Positions 18,025-27,486 of a DNA stretch of 64,000 bases are shown piece after piece. The stretch is from Chloroflexota bacterium. GTDB lineage: Bacteria > Chloroflexota > UBA6077 > JACCZL01. Position 1 is the stretch's first letter. Each line of letters opens with the position of its first letter. The stretch lies in NCBI GenBank assembly GCA_030447245.1, contig JAUJPG010000023.1:1-64000 (forward strand), read 5' to 3'. A program made the position numbers and the translations under genes. Under the pieces are notes generated by a model. It did not search any database, had not been told where the DNA came from, and saw only the letters and a list, made by a program, of their open reading frames with translations.

Positions 18025-18477
18025 TCAGGCGTACTCCTGCCGATCACGCGCCTCGCCCACCAGGACGCGGAGCGCCGCCTCGTAGCCGCGCCAGCCGAGG
18101 CCCTGGATCAGCCCCTTGGCGGCCGGCGAGATGATCGAGTGAGTCCGCCACGGCTCGCGCGCATGGAGATTGCTCAAGTGGACCTCGACGACCGGATAAT
18201 CGACCGCCTTGATCACGTCGTGAACGCTCACGCCGTACTGGGTCAGCCCGCCAGGGTTCAGGATGCAGCCAATCAGTCCAGTTGCGTGACGCTGTTGGAG
18301 CAGATCGACAATCGCCCCCTCGTGATTGCTCTGGAACGTCTCGACCTCCACGCCAAGCTCATCGCCCAGCGCGCGCAGCCGCTCGTCGATCCCGGCGAGC
18401 CGCATCGTGCCGTAGATGTGTGGCTCGCGAATGCCGAGCATGTTCAGGTTCGGCCCATGGACGACCAGGATCTTCAT
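18025..18477 (-). CDS. aroQ: Type II 3-dehydroquinate dehydratase-like protein, atypical active site
   Basis: 150 residues, normal size. The family elements GPNLNMLG, IREPHIYG (substrate Arg and catalytic Tyr), SNHEGAIVD, NPGG and VEVHLSNLHARE are all present. The segment that normally reads NPGAYTHTSVALRD is NPGGLTQYGVSVHD here: the conserved active-site His is Gln and the nearby Arg is His. It may still be a dehydroquinase or a relative with another substrate. Start ATG at 18477 with GGGAGAG upstream. It stands alone, convergent with an SDR gene. Confidence 0.75.
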   Translation of the reverse strand: MKILVVHGPNLNMLGIREPHIYGTMRLAGIDERLRALGDELGVEVETFQSNHEGAIVDLLQQRHATGLIGCILNPGGLTQYGVSVHDVIKAVDYPVVEVHLSNLHAREPWRTHSIISPAAKGLIQGLGWRGYEAALRVLVGEARDRQEYA

Positions 18478-18520
18478 CGTCTCTCCCAGGATGGAGTATT
18501 ATCGCGGTAGGCTAGCCCGG

Positions 18521-18540
18521 CGCTGGCGTGACCGCCAGCG
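18521..18540. other. Perfect 8-bp inverted repeat in a divergent promoter region
   Basis: cgctggcg-tgac-cgccagcg forms an eight-base-pair stem with a four-base loop. It lies between aroQ (leftward) and yqhA (rightward), about 45 bases from the aroQ ATG and 90 from the yqhA start. It could be an operator for a dimeric regulator or a leader hairpin. No T-run follows. Confidence 0.4.
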
Positions 18541-18631
18541 AGCAGGGCGAGGGTCGTCGCACCCACGGCACGGGACGTGCGATTCCCGGTCGCGCCGGCC
18601 CCGCGCCGGGGACCGAGATCGGGAGCATACC

Positions 18632-19297
18632 GTGACGATCGAGAACCCGCCGCCCCGCACTGCCCGCAATGGGCGACGCGCTAATCCCACGTCGCCGTCC
18701 GCACCCCTGGCCCACCTTGTCGGACGAACTCGGTACGTGGTGCTCCTGGCCGTAGCGGCGGTGCTGCTGGTCTCGATGGCGCTGTTCGTCTTGGGGGCCT
18801 GGACGGCCCTCTTGAGCCTCTGGCATGCGGGCCAGGCGATGCTCTCTGGCCAGGCGAACACAGCTGATATCACCGTCGAGTTCCTCGAAGTCGTCAGCAC
18901 CATGCTCAAGGCTGTCGTCTTCTACATCATCGGCACCGGCTTCTACAGCCTCTTCATCTCCCCGCTGAATGTGACCCACGCCCTTGGCGTGGAGTCATTG
19001 ACCGACCTGGAGACGAAGATCATCAGCATCGTCATCGTCCTAATGGCCGTCACAATGCTCGAGCACTTCATACGGTGGGAGCAGGCTCAAGACACCCTGC
19101 TATTCGGTGTCACCCTGGCTCTCGTCGTTGCTGCCCTGGTGCTCTTCAGCTGGCAGGCCGACCGCAGCAAGAACGAGACGCGCCGGCCCGATCCGGGGCG
19201 GGAGACCGCTCAGCGGGAGCTGTTCGAGGCGGATCGAGAGGAGGGCCCGGCGTCGGTCGGCAACGCCGGTGGGCAAAGCGACTCCTGCCGCGTTTGA
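18632..19297 (+). CDS. UPF0114 (YqhA) family membrane protein
   Basis: 221 residues with about four hydrophobic segments. The family region is the middle: GTGFYSLFISPLNV, then LGVESLTDLETKIISIVIVL and AVTMLEHF, matching the YqhA pattern. The basic N-terminal tail and acidic C-terminal tail are cytoplasmic. GTG at 18632 has GGGAG six bases upstream. The function of YqhA proteins is not settled. It is followed by a DUF1622 membrane protein on the same strand. Confidence 0.8.
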   Translation: MTIENPPPRTARNGRRANPTSPSAPLAHLVGRTRYVVLLAVAAVLLVSMALFVLGAWTALLSLWHAGQAMLSGQANTADITVEFLEVVSTMLKAVVFYIIGTGFYSLFISPLNVTHALGVESLTDLETKIISIVIVLMAVTMLEHFIRWEQAQDTLLFGVTLALVVAALVLFSWQADRSKNETRRPDPGRETAQRELFEADREEGPASVGNAGGQSDSCRV

Positions 19298-19363
19298 TCG
19301 GCGCCAGAGCGCGGCGGGCGGCACGCCCGGAACCCTGCTCCCCACCCGGAGATCAGAGCAGTG

Positions 19364-19738
19364 ATGCCGGAGCTCGCGACTGTCTTGCGGATGGTGGCCC
19401 AAGCGGCAGCCACGCTGGTCGAGGCGATCGGTGTAGCCATCGTGGCGGTCGCGGTCGTCCTGACGGTCGTTCGGTACGTCACCATACTCGTCGCCCGGCA
19501 GCAGCCGTTTCCGCCGGAATCGCTGCGCCTGGAGCTGGGACGCTCGCTAGCCCTGTCGCTGGAGTTTCTGCTCGGGGCGGACATCCTCCGCACGGCCGTC
19601 GAGCCAAGCTGGGAAGAGATCACGCGCCTGGCGGCGATCGCGGCCATCCGAACAGCCCTGAACTTCTTCCTCCAGCGCGAAATTGCCAGCGAGGCCGCCC
19701 GTGTGGAGAGCGCTCGCACCGAAAGAAGTCGAGACTGA
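19364..19738 (+). CDS. DUF1622 family membrane protein
   Basis: 124 residues. A first hydrophobic helix (residues 17-40), then the family core LGRSLALSLEFLLGADILRT and the segment IAAIRTALNFFLQREI near the C-terminus. These match DUF1622 closely. GTG at 19361 directly before the ATG is also possible. It lies 66 bases after the YqhA-family gene, and the two probably form one unit. No function is known. Confidence 0.8.
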   Translation: MPELATVLRMVAQAAATLVEAIGVAIVAVAVVLTVVRYVTILVARQQPFPPESLRLELGRSLALSLEFLLGADILRTAVEPSWEEITRLAAIAAIRTALNFFLQREIASEAARVESARTERSRD

Positions 19739-19847
19739 ACGCGACTCACCGGCCTGATCGCCGTCACCCGACTCCTCGCGGCGTTGATCCTGAGCCTGCG
19801 GGGCGACGCAGTACGGACCCGGCAAGGTGGGAGCTGGCGTACCCCGA

Positions 19848-22109
19848 TTACTCCGTCTGTGGGGCGAAGCCCCGGACGTAGTTGATGACGTGCCAGCGGT
19901 CGGCCTCCGAGAGTTGACCGCCGTAGGCCGGCATCGCCGTTTCGGGTACGCCGTTGGTCACCCAGTTGAAGAGCTCGCCATCGGTGTGGCCAGCTGCCAT
20001 GTGGGCGCGGAAGTCGGCCGGGCGGGGCTGCAGGTTGCGAGCGAGCGGGCCGTCACCGCGGCCGGCCACGCCATGGCAACCGACGCAACCCTGTTCCTGA
20101 TACAGCTCGCGCCCACGCGCCAGCGATTGGGCATCCGGCGGAATCGGGTTGCGCACCGACAGCATGTCGGGCGTTGCACTCGGCGCGGCGACGACGCGGG
20201 AGTAGAGCACCCCGCCGAGCAATGTGACCGCGAAGCTCGCGGCGTAGAGTACGGCTCGCTCTCGACGCTTGACGCCGCGAACGCGGCTGATCCAGACCAC
20301 CAGCCCTAGCCCGAGGGCGACCAGCCCGGCCGCTGCCGCCTGACCTCTCACGAGCCCGAGTGCGGGTGCGGAGTCGAGCCAGGGTGCCTGGGCCGCCGTC
20401 TCCGTGCTGGCCATGCTGAGTCGGAAGCCGGTTCGCGCGTCCTCGCGCCCGCGGCGACGGAGGATCGGCTCGACCTGCCAGGTGCCTTCGGTGCTGAGGT
20501 TCCCGGCGACGGCGCCGTAGCTACCATCGTCGCGGCGCGCCAGTACAAGGTTGCCAGACCCGAGGTCCTGGTCCAGGTACGTGAAGCGCAGGATCACCCG
20601 CTGCACGTCGGCTGGCGGCTGACCGGTCCCGTCGTCCAAACGCATGACGAAGGTGTTGACGCCCGGCCGTCCGGGGTTGATGTTCAGGCTGGTGTTGACG
20701 TCCTCGATCTCGCCGGTAAGATCGATCGGCCGCGGCTGACGGGCGTACGTTTCGCGCGCCGGCTCGGAGGCGGCCAGCACAGCCGTCGCAAGCAAGACGC
20801 CGACCCCGAGCATAGCCTCGGCAGCGACTGCCCAGCGGAGGCGGCGAATGAGCGGCGCCACGTCCGCGCCGAGCGTCGACCGGCGGCCCGCCGCGGCGCT
20901 GACGAGTCGTGGACGAGCAAGCCAGAGGTTCGCTCCGCCGAGCAGCAGCATCGGCACGATCAGCGCCAGCTTGACGAGCAGGCTAACCCCGTACAGCGTG
21001 CCAAGGGCCGGTATCGTCGTCACCTGCAGCCAGGAATGGAACAGCCCGGTCAGGCCCAGAATAATCACCGCTACGATCGCCAGCTTTGAGAAGCGTGGGA
21101 CGATCTCGGCAAGAACTGCGGTGCGGACGATCGGCTTCAGCGGTCGCAAGATCGGCGCAACCAGCAGTGCGAAGGCGAACAATCCGCCGACCCAGGCAGC
21201 GGCAGCGATTTGGTGGAGCCAGTCGAGCGCGGCGGCCAGCCAGGCTCCTCTCGAGACCGCCGCCGCGTGGCTGTTCAGGCTGATCGTCGCCAGCACCGCG
21301 CCGCCGAGCGCGGGTCCGCCCCAGCCGAGCACGCGGCCGCGCCCCCGCCAGGCGAGCAGCAGGAGCAACAGCCCGAGCGTCAGTCGCGCTTCCCAGAGCA
21401 AACCGAGTCGCGTACCGAGTAGCTGGAGGAGTGGCCATCCCAGCGCCCCGCCGAGCGACACGTCGGCGGCGTTCGCGGCCTGCGACAGCATCCCGAAGAA
21501 CGTGGCGGCGACGAGGGCGAACCCGGCCCAGAGCGCACCCCGCCTGGCGCGTCGATCGAACGCCTCGATCAGGTCGTGCGGCAGCGTGCTCGCCGCGTGC
21601 AGGGCTGGGGCCAGTACTGCCGATCGGAAGATAAAGCCGCCGAGTAGGGCCAGCGCCGCCAGGTATCCAATCCAGCGCGCCGCGACGTCGCGCGCGCTCG
21701 GCACGAACGCCTGAGCGTCCTCGAGCGCACCGGAGATGCCGCCGCCTCCAACTACCAGCGGGAACACCCCGCGCGTGACGTGCCCGTCGATCGCTGACAG
21801 CGCCTGCCAGGACACGGTGTAGGTCCCGTCCGGTACGGTGCCGACCGAGACGACCAGCGCGCGCGGATCTCCGGGCACAGGATGGGTGTCGGCGCTGTCC
21901 ACGCGCCGACGGTTGCCGTCGAGCACTTCGATCTTGCTGAAGCTCGGCTCGACATCCTCGGTGAACCACACCTGGATCTGGCCGGGGGAAACCAACTGGC
22001 CTCCCGAGGCCGGGTCCGAGCGGAGGTACAGCGCATGCCCGAACGCGCGTGGCGCCGGGACCACGAGGAGGAGCATCGCGAGCGCGAGTGAGCGAAGAAA
22101 CAGATTCAT
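19848..22109 (-). CDS. CopC-CopD-cytochrome c fusion protein
   Basis: About 753 residues in four parts. A signal peptide is followed by a CopC domain (about 25-120) that begins HALYLRSDPASGG and has the GTYTVSWQALSAIDGH copper-binding segment. Next comes a CopD/PcoD-type membrane domain of about eight helices (140-460) with SHAAAVSRGAW and LHQIAAAAWVGGL, then an exposed beta domain resembling YtkA/FixH (about 470-600). After one or two more helices a C-terminal cytochrome c domain carries CVGCHG and a probable axial Met in ETAMPAYGG. It should handle copper and electrons at the membrane. ATG at 22109 is preferred to GTG at 22142 because it gives a normal signal peptide. Followed upstream by other copper-type genes. 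Confidence 0.85.
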   Translation of the reverse strand: MNLFLRSLALAMLLLVVPAPRAFGHALYLRSDPASGGQLVSPGQIQVWFTEDVEPSFSKIEVLDGNRRRVDSADTHPVPGDPRALVVSVGTVPDGTYTVSWQALSAIDGHVTRGVFPLVVGGGGISGALEDAQAFVPSARDVAARWIGYLAALALLGGFIFRSAVLAPALHAASTLPHDLIEAFDRRARRGALWAGFALVAATFFGMLSQAANAADVSLGGALGWPLLQLLGTRLGLLWEARLTLGLLLLLLAWRGRGRVLGWGGPALGGAVLATISLNSHAAAVSRGAWLAAALDWLHQIAAAAWVGGLFAFALLVAPILRPLKPIVRTAVLAEIVPRFSKLAIVAVIILGLTGLFHSWLQVTTIPALGTLYGVSLLVKLALIVPMLLLGGANLWLARPRLVSAAAGRRSTLGADVAPLIRRLRWAVAAEAMLGVGVLLATAVLAASEPARETYARQPRPIDLTGEIEDVNTSLNINPGRPGVNTFVMRLDDGTGQPPADVQRVILRFTYLDQDLGSGNLVLARRDDGSYGAVAGNLSTEGTWQVEPILRRRGREDARTGFRLSMASTETAAQAPWLDSAPALGLVRGQAAAAGLVALGLGLVVWISRVRGVKRRERAVLYAASFAVTLLGGVLYSRVVAAPSATPDMLSVRNPIPPDAQSLARGRELYQEQGCVGCHGVAGRGDGPLARNLQPRPADFRAHMAAGHTDGELFNWVTNGVPETAMPAYGGQLSEADRWHVINYVRGFAPQTE

Positions 22110-22211
22110 GTGCTTCTGGATGCGGCGAAACGGTCGCCGCACGAATCGTCGACGAGGCTGCTCCGGGGAGCGGGGGCCGCACGCGCCCGCGCGCCCGAAA
22201 TGTCGACTCCG

Positions 22212-22671
22212 TTAGTCCGAGGTGTGCTGGCGGGGTGCCGCTCAGCATCGTGTACGATGCCGCCGAGACGTCATGCGCCAGGTCGTGGACTTTCTTGCCC
22301 AGGGGCGCCGCGCGCGTGACGTCCTCGGCCCGCAAGGCCTCCTCGAGCCCATCATCTGCCCGGCCAGATCGCCGACCATGCCCTGCATCGACTCGGGCCA
22401 GTCGGTGGCCTGCGTCGCGATCCTGGTCTGCCGCACGTTCCCAAGCGCTCCCAGGCATCATCGCCGGCCGCTGGGCTCACGTCGATGTCGTGGAGGCCCG
22501 ACGTCGAGCTGGAAGGTGACGGCCATCATCTGCGCCTTCTGCGCCATCTTCATGGCGTTCTCGCTCTCTTGGGCAGACACCGCGGGCGCGGTGTACGCGA
22601 CGGTCGCGAGGGTGAGCGCGGCGCCGGGCGGCCAGGCCGGCCAGGGCGAACAACAGGTTGTTGCGTTGCAT
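22212..22671 (-). pseudogene. Exported helical protein of unknown function, frameshifted
   Basis: The ATG at 22671 (complement) overlaps the stop of the CopC frame as TGATG. It starts MQRNNLLFALAGLA, and after a one-base frame change continues GAALTLATVAYTAPAVSAQE, together a good signal peptide with an AxA site. Further pieces in other frames read NAMKMAQKAQMMAVTFQLDV, then DWPESMQGMVGDLAGQMM, then LGKKVHDLAHDVSAASYTML. At least four frame changes are needed to join them. I do not recognise the family. Its place inside the copper locus suggests a periplasmic accessory role. Confidence 0.5.
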
Positions 22672-23145
22672 CACGTACCCCCAGGGCACGAAGGGGCTGA
22701 CGTACGCCAAGGTCGGCGGGGGCCGGCGAGGGCGTGCCGCTCGCGGCCCGGCGGCACGACCCCAACCCCGAAGGTGAACGATCCTGCTTCGTCGTGGCCG
22801 TCCTCGGCGGAGGCCGCCAGGTAGTAGACCCAGTAGTCGCCGGGCGGCAGCGGGGGCAGCGTCACGAGCATCGTCTTACGCTCGAGATCGTCTGGGTCGA
22901 CTCGACCATCGCCGAGGTCCACCTGCGTCGGCCTCGTCGGTCACCGCCAGCCCACTGCGCAGCATCAATTCCTGGGTGAACCAGGCTCGCACCACAGCGG
23001 GTGACGCGTCGACCGTCGTGCCGGCCGGCGGGTCTGACCGCTCGAAGCGGGCGTGCGCCGCGGCATCGATCGCACCGAAGCCGAGGAGCAACAGGATGGC
23101 CAGTGAAGCCGCCGCGAGCGCGGCGAGATTTGAAATGCGAATCAT
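22671..23145 (-). pseudogene. CopC domain copper-binding protein, frameshifted
   Basis: ATG at 23145 with AGAGGA upstream begins MIRISNLAALAAASLAILLL, a signal peptide, followed by AHARFERSDPPAGTTVDASP, the CopC N-terminal copper-binding region. At about 22930 the frame changes; the next frame gives QVDLGDGRVDPDDLERKT and then LPPGDYWVYYLAASAEDGHD and SFTFGVGV, the rest of the CopC beta-barrel with the second His. One base added or two lost at this point explains the break. The C-terminal end is uncertain because the frame may change again. Confidence 0.75.
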
Positions 23146-23696
23146 GGTCCTCTCGTCCGAGTTGTCCGTGCTGAATGCGCAGCGCCCGGCGCTGCGCGGC
23201 GCGGGTGTGCGCGGCAATGCGAGCATCAGGCTCGCGCGACGGATCAACTGGCTCGGCGTGGAGGAGGAGGTCGGCGCCGCCCAGAACTCCGTCGGTCGGA
23301 ACACGTCCACCGCGACGCGAGTGCCCACCTGGGGGGCGAAAACTCGTGGCAGTAAGGGGGGCAGAATCTGGACGCCGGCCATCCAGCCAGCAGAACCAAA
23401 CGCGGTACTCGCCGTCCAGGTGGTTCCCTGACTGGCGCTCACCGGACCGCTCATCCCGTGCTGGCTAGCGGTCCAATCCTCGTCAGTGTGGTCGGTCAAC
23501 GGGTGCCCGCGAGCCTCGCGGCCCATCGCCGTGTGCTCGTCTGCCGCATTGTGGTGGTGGCTGTGGTCGAACAGCGGGTGCAAGGATGACCGCTGTGTCG
23601 CGCCATCTCACCCCAGCCGATAACCGGCGTGGACACCGCCATCGCCAGCACCAGGGCGCACGCGGCAAAGTGTCGGGCAGCCACGACCAACGTCAA
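23146..23696 (-). pseudogene. His-rich exported protein in the copper locus, frameshifted
   Basis: A TTG at 23696 after GGAGGGAAGG begins a signal-like segment ending ALVLAMAVSTPVIGWGE. After a frame change near 23585 it continues HPLFDHSHHHNAADEHTAMG and further with HPLTDHTDEDWTASQHG, giving about ten histidines in 45 residues. The frame then stays open into the CopC gene, so its true stop is hidden. No family recognised. The histidine cluster and position suggest metal binding outside the cytoplasm; this is inference. Confidence 0.4.
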
Positions 23697-23837
23697 CCTT
23701 CCCTCCGACCAGGTGGAGCATACGGCAGGGAACGCGCCGTAGGCCAACGATTGCCGACCGCCGCCCTGCTGACGGCGCGGCGCCGACGGACCCAAGCGCA
23801 GCCGCGCTTCTTCACCTAGCTCTCTACCGACTACTCG

Positions 23838-24430
23838 TCACAGGCTCCCCTTGGTTGAGGGCACCTGGTCGGCAATCCGCGGGTCAGGCCGTGTCGCGAG
23901 CTCGAGGGCGCGGGCCAGCGCTTTGAAGGTCGCCTCGGCGCGGTGGTGGTCGTTCTCGCCGGCGAGCAGCCGTACGTGGAGCGTCAGCCGCGCTTCGATC
24001 GCGAACGAGCGGAGGAAGTGGGGGACCATTTCGGTCGGAAGCTGGCCGATCATCTGGCCCGCGAACGGCAGGTCAATGCTGGCGAACCCACGCCCGCTCA
24101 GGTCGACCGCCACGTGGATCAACGCCTCATCTAGCGGGACGGTCGCGTCGGCGAAGCGGCGCAAACCGCGCTTGTCGCCAAGTGCGCGGTCGAGCACCTG
24201 GCCGAGCACGATTGCAACGTCCTCGGCGGTATGGTGCGCGTCGACGTGGAGGTCGCCGGCGGCCTGGACGGTCAGGTCGAAGCGCGCGTGCCGGGCGAGG
24301 CTGTCGAGCAGGTGGTCCAGGAAGCCAACACCGCGGCGATCTCCGCCGCTCCAGTCCCGTCCACGTCGAGCGAGAGATCAACCGTTGTCTCTCGCGTCTC
24401 GCGCTGGAGCTGGGCGATGCGGTGCGGGAG
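23838..24430 (-). pseudogene. hisB: Imidazoleglycerol-phosphate dehydratase, frameshifted
   Basis: Sixth step of histidine synthesis; needs two manganese ions held by HHxxE-type motifs. Both are readable: VDAHHTAEDVAIVLGQ and NDHHRAEATFKALARA, the second in the ORF that ends at 23838. The N-terminal part, QLQRETRETTVDLSLDVDG, is in another frame and joins near 24330, where GVGFLDHLLDSLARHARF continues. No start codon is seen just before the N-terminal homology, so a second indel is likely near 24430. No other his genes are nearby. Confidence 0.82.
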
Positions 24431-24614
24431 CTTGGGGACGACACGCCGAACACCTCCGAAGGCAGAGCGTTGCTGGCCGCGAGTCTCCGCCAGTATGCGC
24501 CCCTGGGCCGGGCTCGTCGTCGCGCGGGAACCTCCAGACCGCATACTCCGGAAGCTACGCTACGGCGCGGGCGACGCGTCACCTGCCGCCCGCACTGCGC
24601 GGAAAGGCTCTGCC

Positions 24615-26090
24615 GTGGAAGGCAACGCTCTACTATGGGTGCTAGTCGCATGCGTGGGACTGGCGGTAGGTCTCGGCCTGGCGCTGGCGCGGCCGCGACG
24701 TCCTTCGTCCGAGCGCACCGACTTGCTTGCCGAGGCGCATGCCGCGCACGACGAGCTGCTGCGCGCGCGCGCCGCGCGCGGTCCCGGAAGAGCGCTCGAG
24801 GCCGAAGGCGCTGCTCGCCAGGCACTCAGCGTGATCGAAGAGACCGAGCGCCGCCTCTCCGCCGCGAAGAGCGCCTTCGAGCCGGGCCGACGGCCTGGCG
24901 GCCCGTGAGGCCCAGGCCGCGTCTCGTGAGGCGGAGCTTGACCAGCGCGATGAGGGGGTCCGACAGCGCGGGACGAGGAGATGGCCGAGTTGGAGCGTGT
25001 CCGCGCCCTGGGGCCCGAGGAGGAGCGTGGATTGCTGCTCGAAGAAGTCGCACCGCCTGTTCGCGAGGCGGCAACCGCGCGCGGCATCACCGTCCTCCGC
25101 GAATCTGGAGCAAACCTGCGAGATGGTTCCAGCGCGTTCAGCCGCGCTCGCCGTTCAGCGCACCTGAAAGACCTGGTCGGCGAGTTCACCCTGGTCCCGA
25201 TTCCGATCCCGCGCGATGACGTCAAAGGCGCGGATCATTGGGCGCGAGGGGCGCAACATCTAAGGTTTTCGAGGCCGCCACCGGCATGTCGAGCTGGTCG
25301 TCGACGACGCGCCCGAGATAGTCACGTTGTCGGGCTTCGACCCTTAGGCGCGAAGTCGCCCGTCGAGCCCTACTGGATCTTGTCGAGGACGGGCGAATCC
25401 ATCCGCCGGATCGACGAGGTTGTCTCCCACACCCGTGAGATGCTTGGTCGGCAGCCCGGCAATGAGGCCTGGCCGCCCGAGGTCGCCGAGGTTGAAACGA
25501 TTCCCCCAGAGCTGGCCGAGTTGTTCAAGCGCCTGCGGCTGTTCCGCGGCGGCAGCGAGGACGCACTCAGCGCGTCGGTGCGACTGACCGGCCTGGCGGC
25601 GACGATGGCCGCCGAGCTCAGGGCCGACGTGCGCATCACGCGACGGGCGGCGCTGCTGGCAGGATCTGGGTCGAGCGGTCGGCCGAGGCTGACGGCTCGA
25701 CCCAGGCGATCCTGCTGGACGTGTTGACCTGGCTGGCGAGTCGCTGGCCGTCATCGCGGCCGTTCGACGACCCGCGAGCTTTACCCGAGGTATCGCCGAA
25801 CAGCGGCGGTCTGGCTGGCCTCGAGCGGTCGTCGAGGCTGGCCTCGGCGCGCGGGAGGAGCTTCCAGTTCGCCGCGTCGAAGCCATCGAGCGGGTGCCGT
25901 CCTCGTCGACGCGCAGGCAGTTCGCCTTCCAGTTTGGCACGCGCGTCATCCTGCTGCTCCGCCCGACCGAACCGAGACGCGCCGGGTACGTTCTCCTCGC
26001 GGACGGCGTGATCCAGCGTCTTGAGGCCTGCTGGGGCCGCGTGTCGGACTGACCGTCGCCGTGCAGGGCCAGACCCTGCGGCGGGCGTAG
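24615..26090 (+). pseudogene. RNase Y-like protein with altered HD domain, frameshifted
   Basis: GTG at 24615 with GGAAAGG starts a membrane helix (LLWVLVACVGLAVGLGLALA) followed by a coiled coil, LERVRALGPEEERGLLLEEV, the KH domain (VPIPIPRDDVKG, then RIIGREGRNI and VTLSGFDP in other frames) and GRIHPPRIDEVV. This is the order of RNase Y. In the HD domain the usual QHS, HDIGK and GSH residues read SAS, QDLGRAV and GST, so the metal ligands seem absent. The C-terminus VILLLRPTEPRR and GRV-LTVAVQGQTLRRA also matches RNase Y. At least six frame changes occur. It may be a non-catalytic paralogue. Confidence 0.65.
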
Positions 26091-26250
26091 TGACGCCGCG
26101 CACGGCAACGGGCTGCCCGGCTTGAGAGCGGGCGCTTCGGCGGGCGCACGCGATCGCGCCGGTCTGGCCAGGCCGCCGACTTCGGGACGGGCAAGCGGGT
26201 CGGGTGGGCTTCGCCCCGCCTCGGGCTGAACATTCGGCTCGGGCCGAACG

Positions 26251-27466
26251 TTGAACTCCGCGCGCCGGGCTGCTTCTCGCCGCTACGCTGTTGGCGCTGA
26301 TTGGGCCTGGATGCCCGCCGGGCCGGTGCCAGCCCTGGAATGGAGCTCGCCGAGTTGTGGAGCCAGATCGTCCGCGTGCGCGGCCTGGAGCCCTCGCGGA
26401 CGTTGCCGTCGAGCCGCTTGATCGCGAAGCCTTGCGGGCGAACCTGTCATCCGAGCTGCCAACGCCGACCCCCGCCCGCCGCAAGCTGCTGATCCTTCTT
26501 GGAATACTGCCGTCTGAGCTCGACTCCTGAAGGGCTAACACTCGACCTCCTGGGTGCACGCCATCGTCTGTACAGCCGGCCGACAAGCGCCTCTACTCCT
26601 CACCCAGAACGCCGACGCGAACGCTGTCGATCGCCTCGCCCTTGCGCACGAGTTGGCGCATGCCCTGCAGGATCAGCACTTGACCTTCTTCCACCCTTTA
26701 CCTGTGGGGATCAGGACTGGCCGTGCCGCGGCGGGCGTCGTCGACGGCGACGCTGATGCTCACCATGCTCCGCTGGGGTCGGCGCTTTCTGAGGCCCGAG
26801 GAGAAGCTCCGCTCGTCGAGCCGATCGCGCGCCTGGGGCCGCCGAGCTGGCCGAAGCGCCGCCGTGGTCCGCGAGGAGCCCCTTCTCCCGCATCGGGAAG
26901 GGCTCGACTTCGTCCGAGCGCTCGACGCACGTGGTACTCGACGCGGTCAACCAGGCGTTTGACCACCCGCCGCTCTCCACCGAGCAGGTCATGCACCCCG
27001 ACAAGTACCTCAACGGGGAGGTGCCGCGTCGGTCAATGCTGCCAGTGATGGCTGGCCCGCTCGGTCCTGGCTGGCTGAAGACCGACACACTCGGCGTATT
27101 GTATCTCCGCATGCTGATCGAGCAGTATGCGGATTCCGAGGAAGCCGTCGTCGCCGCTGCTGGCTGGGGCGGCGACATCGTGGAGCTGCTCGAAGACGAA
27201 GCCGGTCGACTGTCGCTCGTCCTGGCGTCACCGTCTGGGACGCCGAAGCCGAGGCGGCTGAATTCTACATGCCCAGGAGCGTGCATCGCCTGCCGCTTCG
27301 GCGTCGGGTGCACGACGCGCGCTCGGCCTGCCGTCGCTGAGCCGCTGGTCAGCCCCGATTGGCGAGATCCGCTTCCCTGTGGCCGGGCGACCAGGTGGTG
27401 ATGCTCGTGGCTCCGACCGCCCAGCTCCTGGACGTGATGGCGGCGCAGTTCCGGCCAGGCCACTGA
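26251..27466 (+). pseudogene. HELAH zinc metallopeptidase-like lipoprotein, frameshifted
   Basis: Pieces in different frames form one protein. A lipoprotein-like signal (GLLLAATLLALIGPGC) near 26265 is followed by PARRKLLILLGILPSELD, then LALAHELAHALQDQHL with the HExxH zinc motif near 26640-26690. Further on are PLSTEQVMHPDKYLNGEVPR, LGVLYLRMLIEQYADSEEAV and a C-terminus GDQVVMLVAPTAQLLDVMAA ending at TGA 27464. This pattern (HExxHALQDQH, later STEQxxHPxKY) is familiar from uncharacterised exported proteins of Chloroflexota and Actinobacteria. At least five frame changes are needed. Confidence 0.6.
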
Positions 27467-27486
27467 TGGTCCACGAGGAGAGGGCC

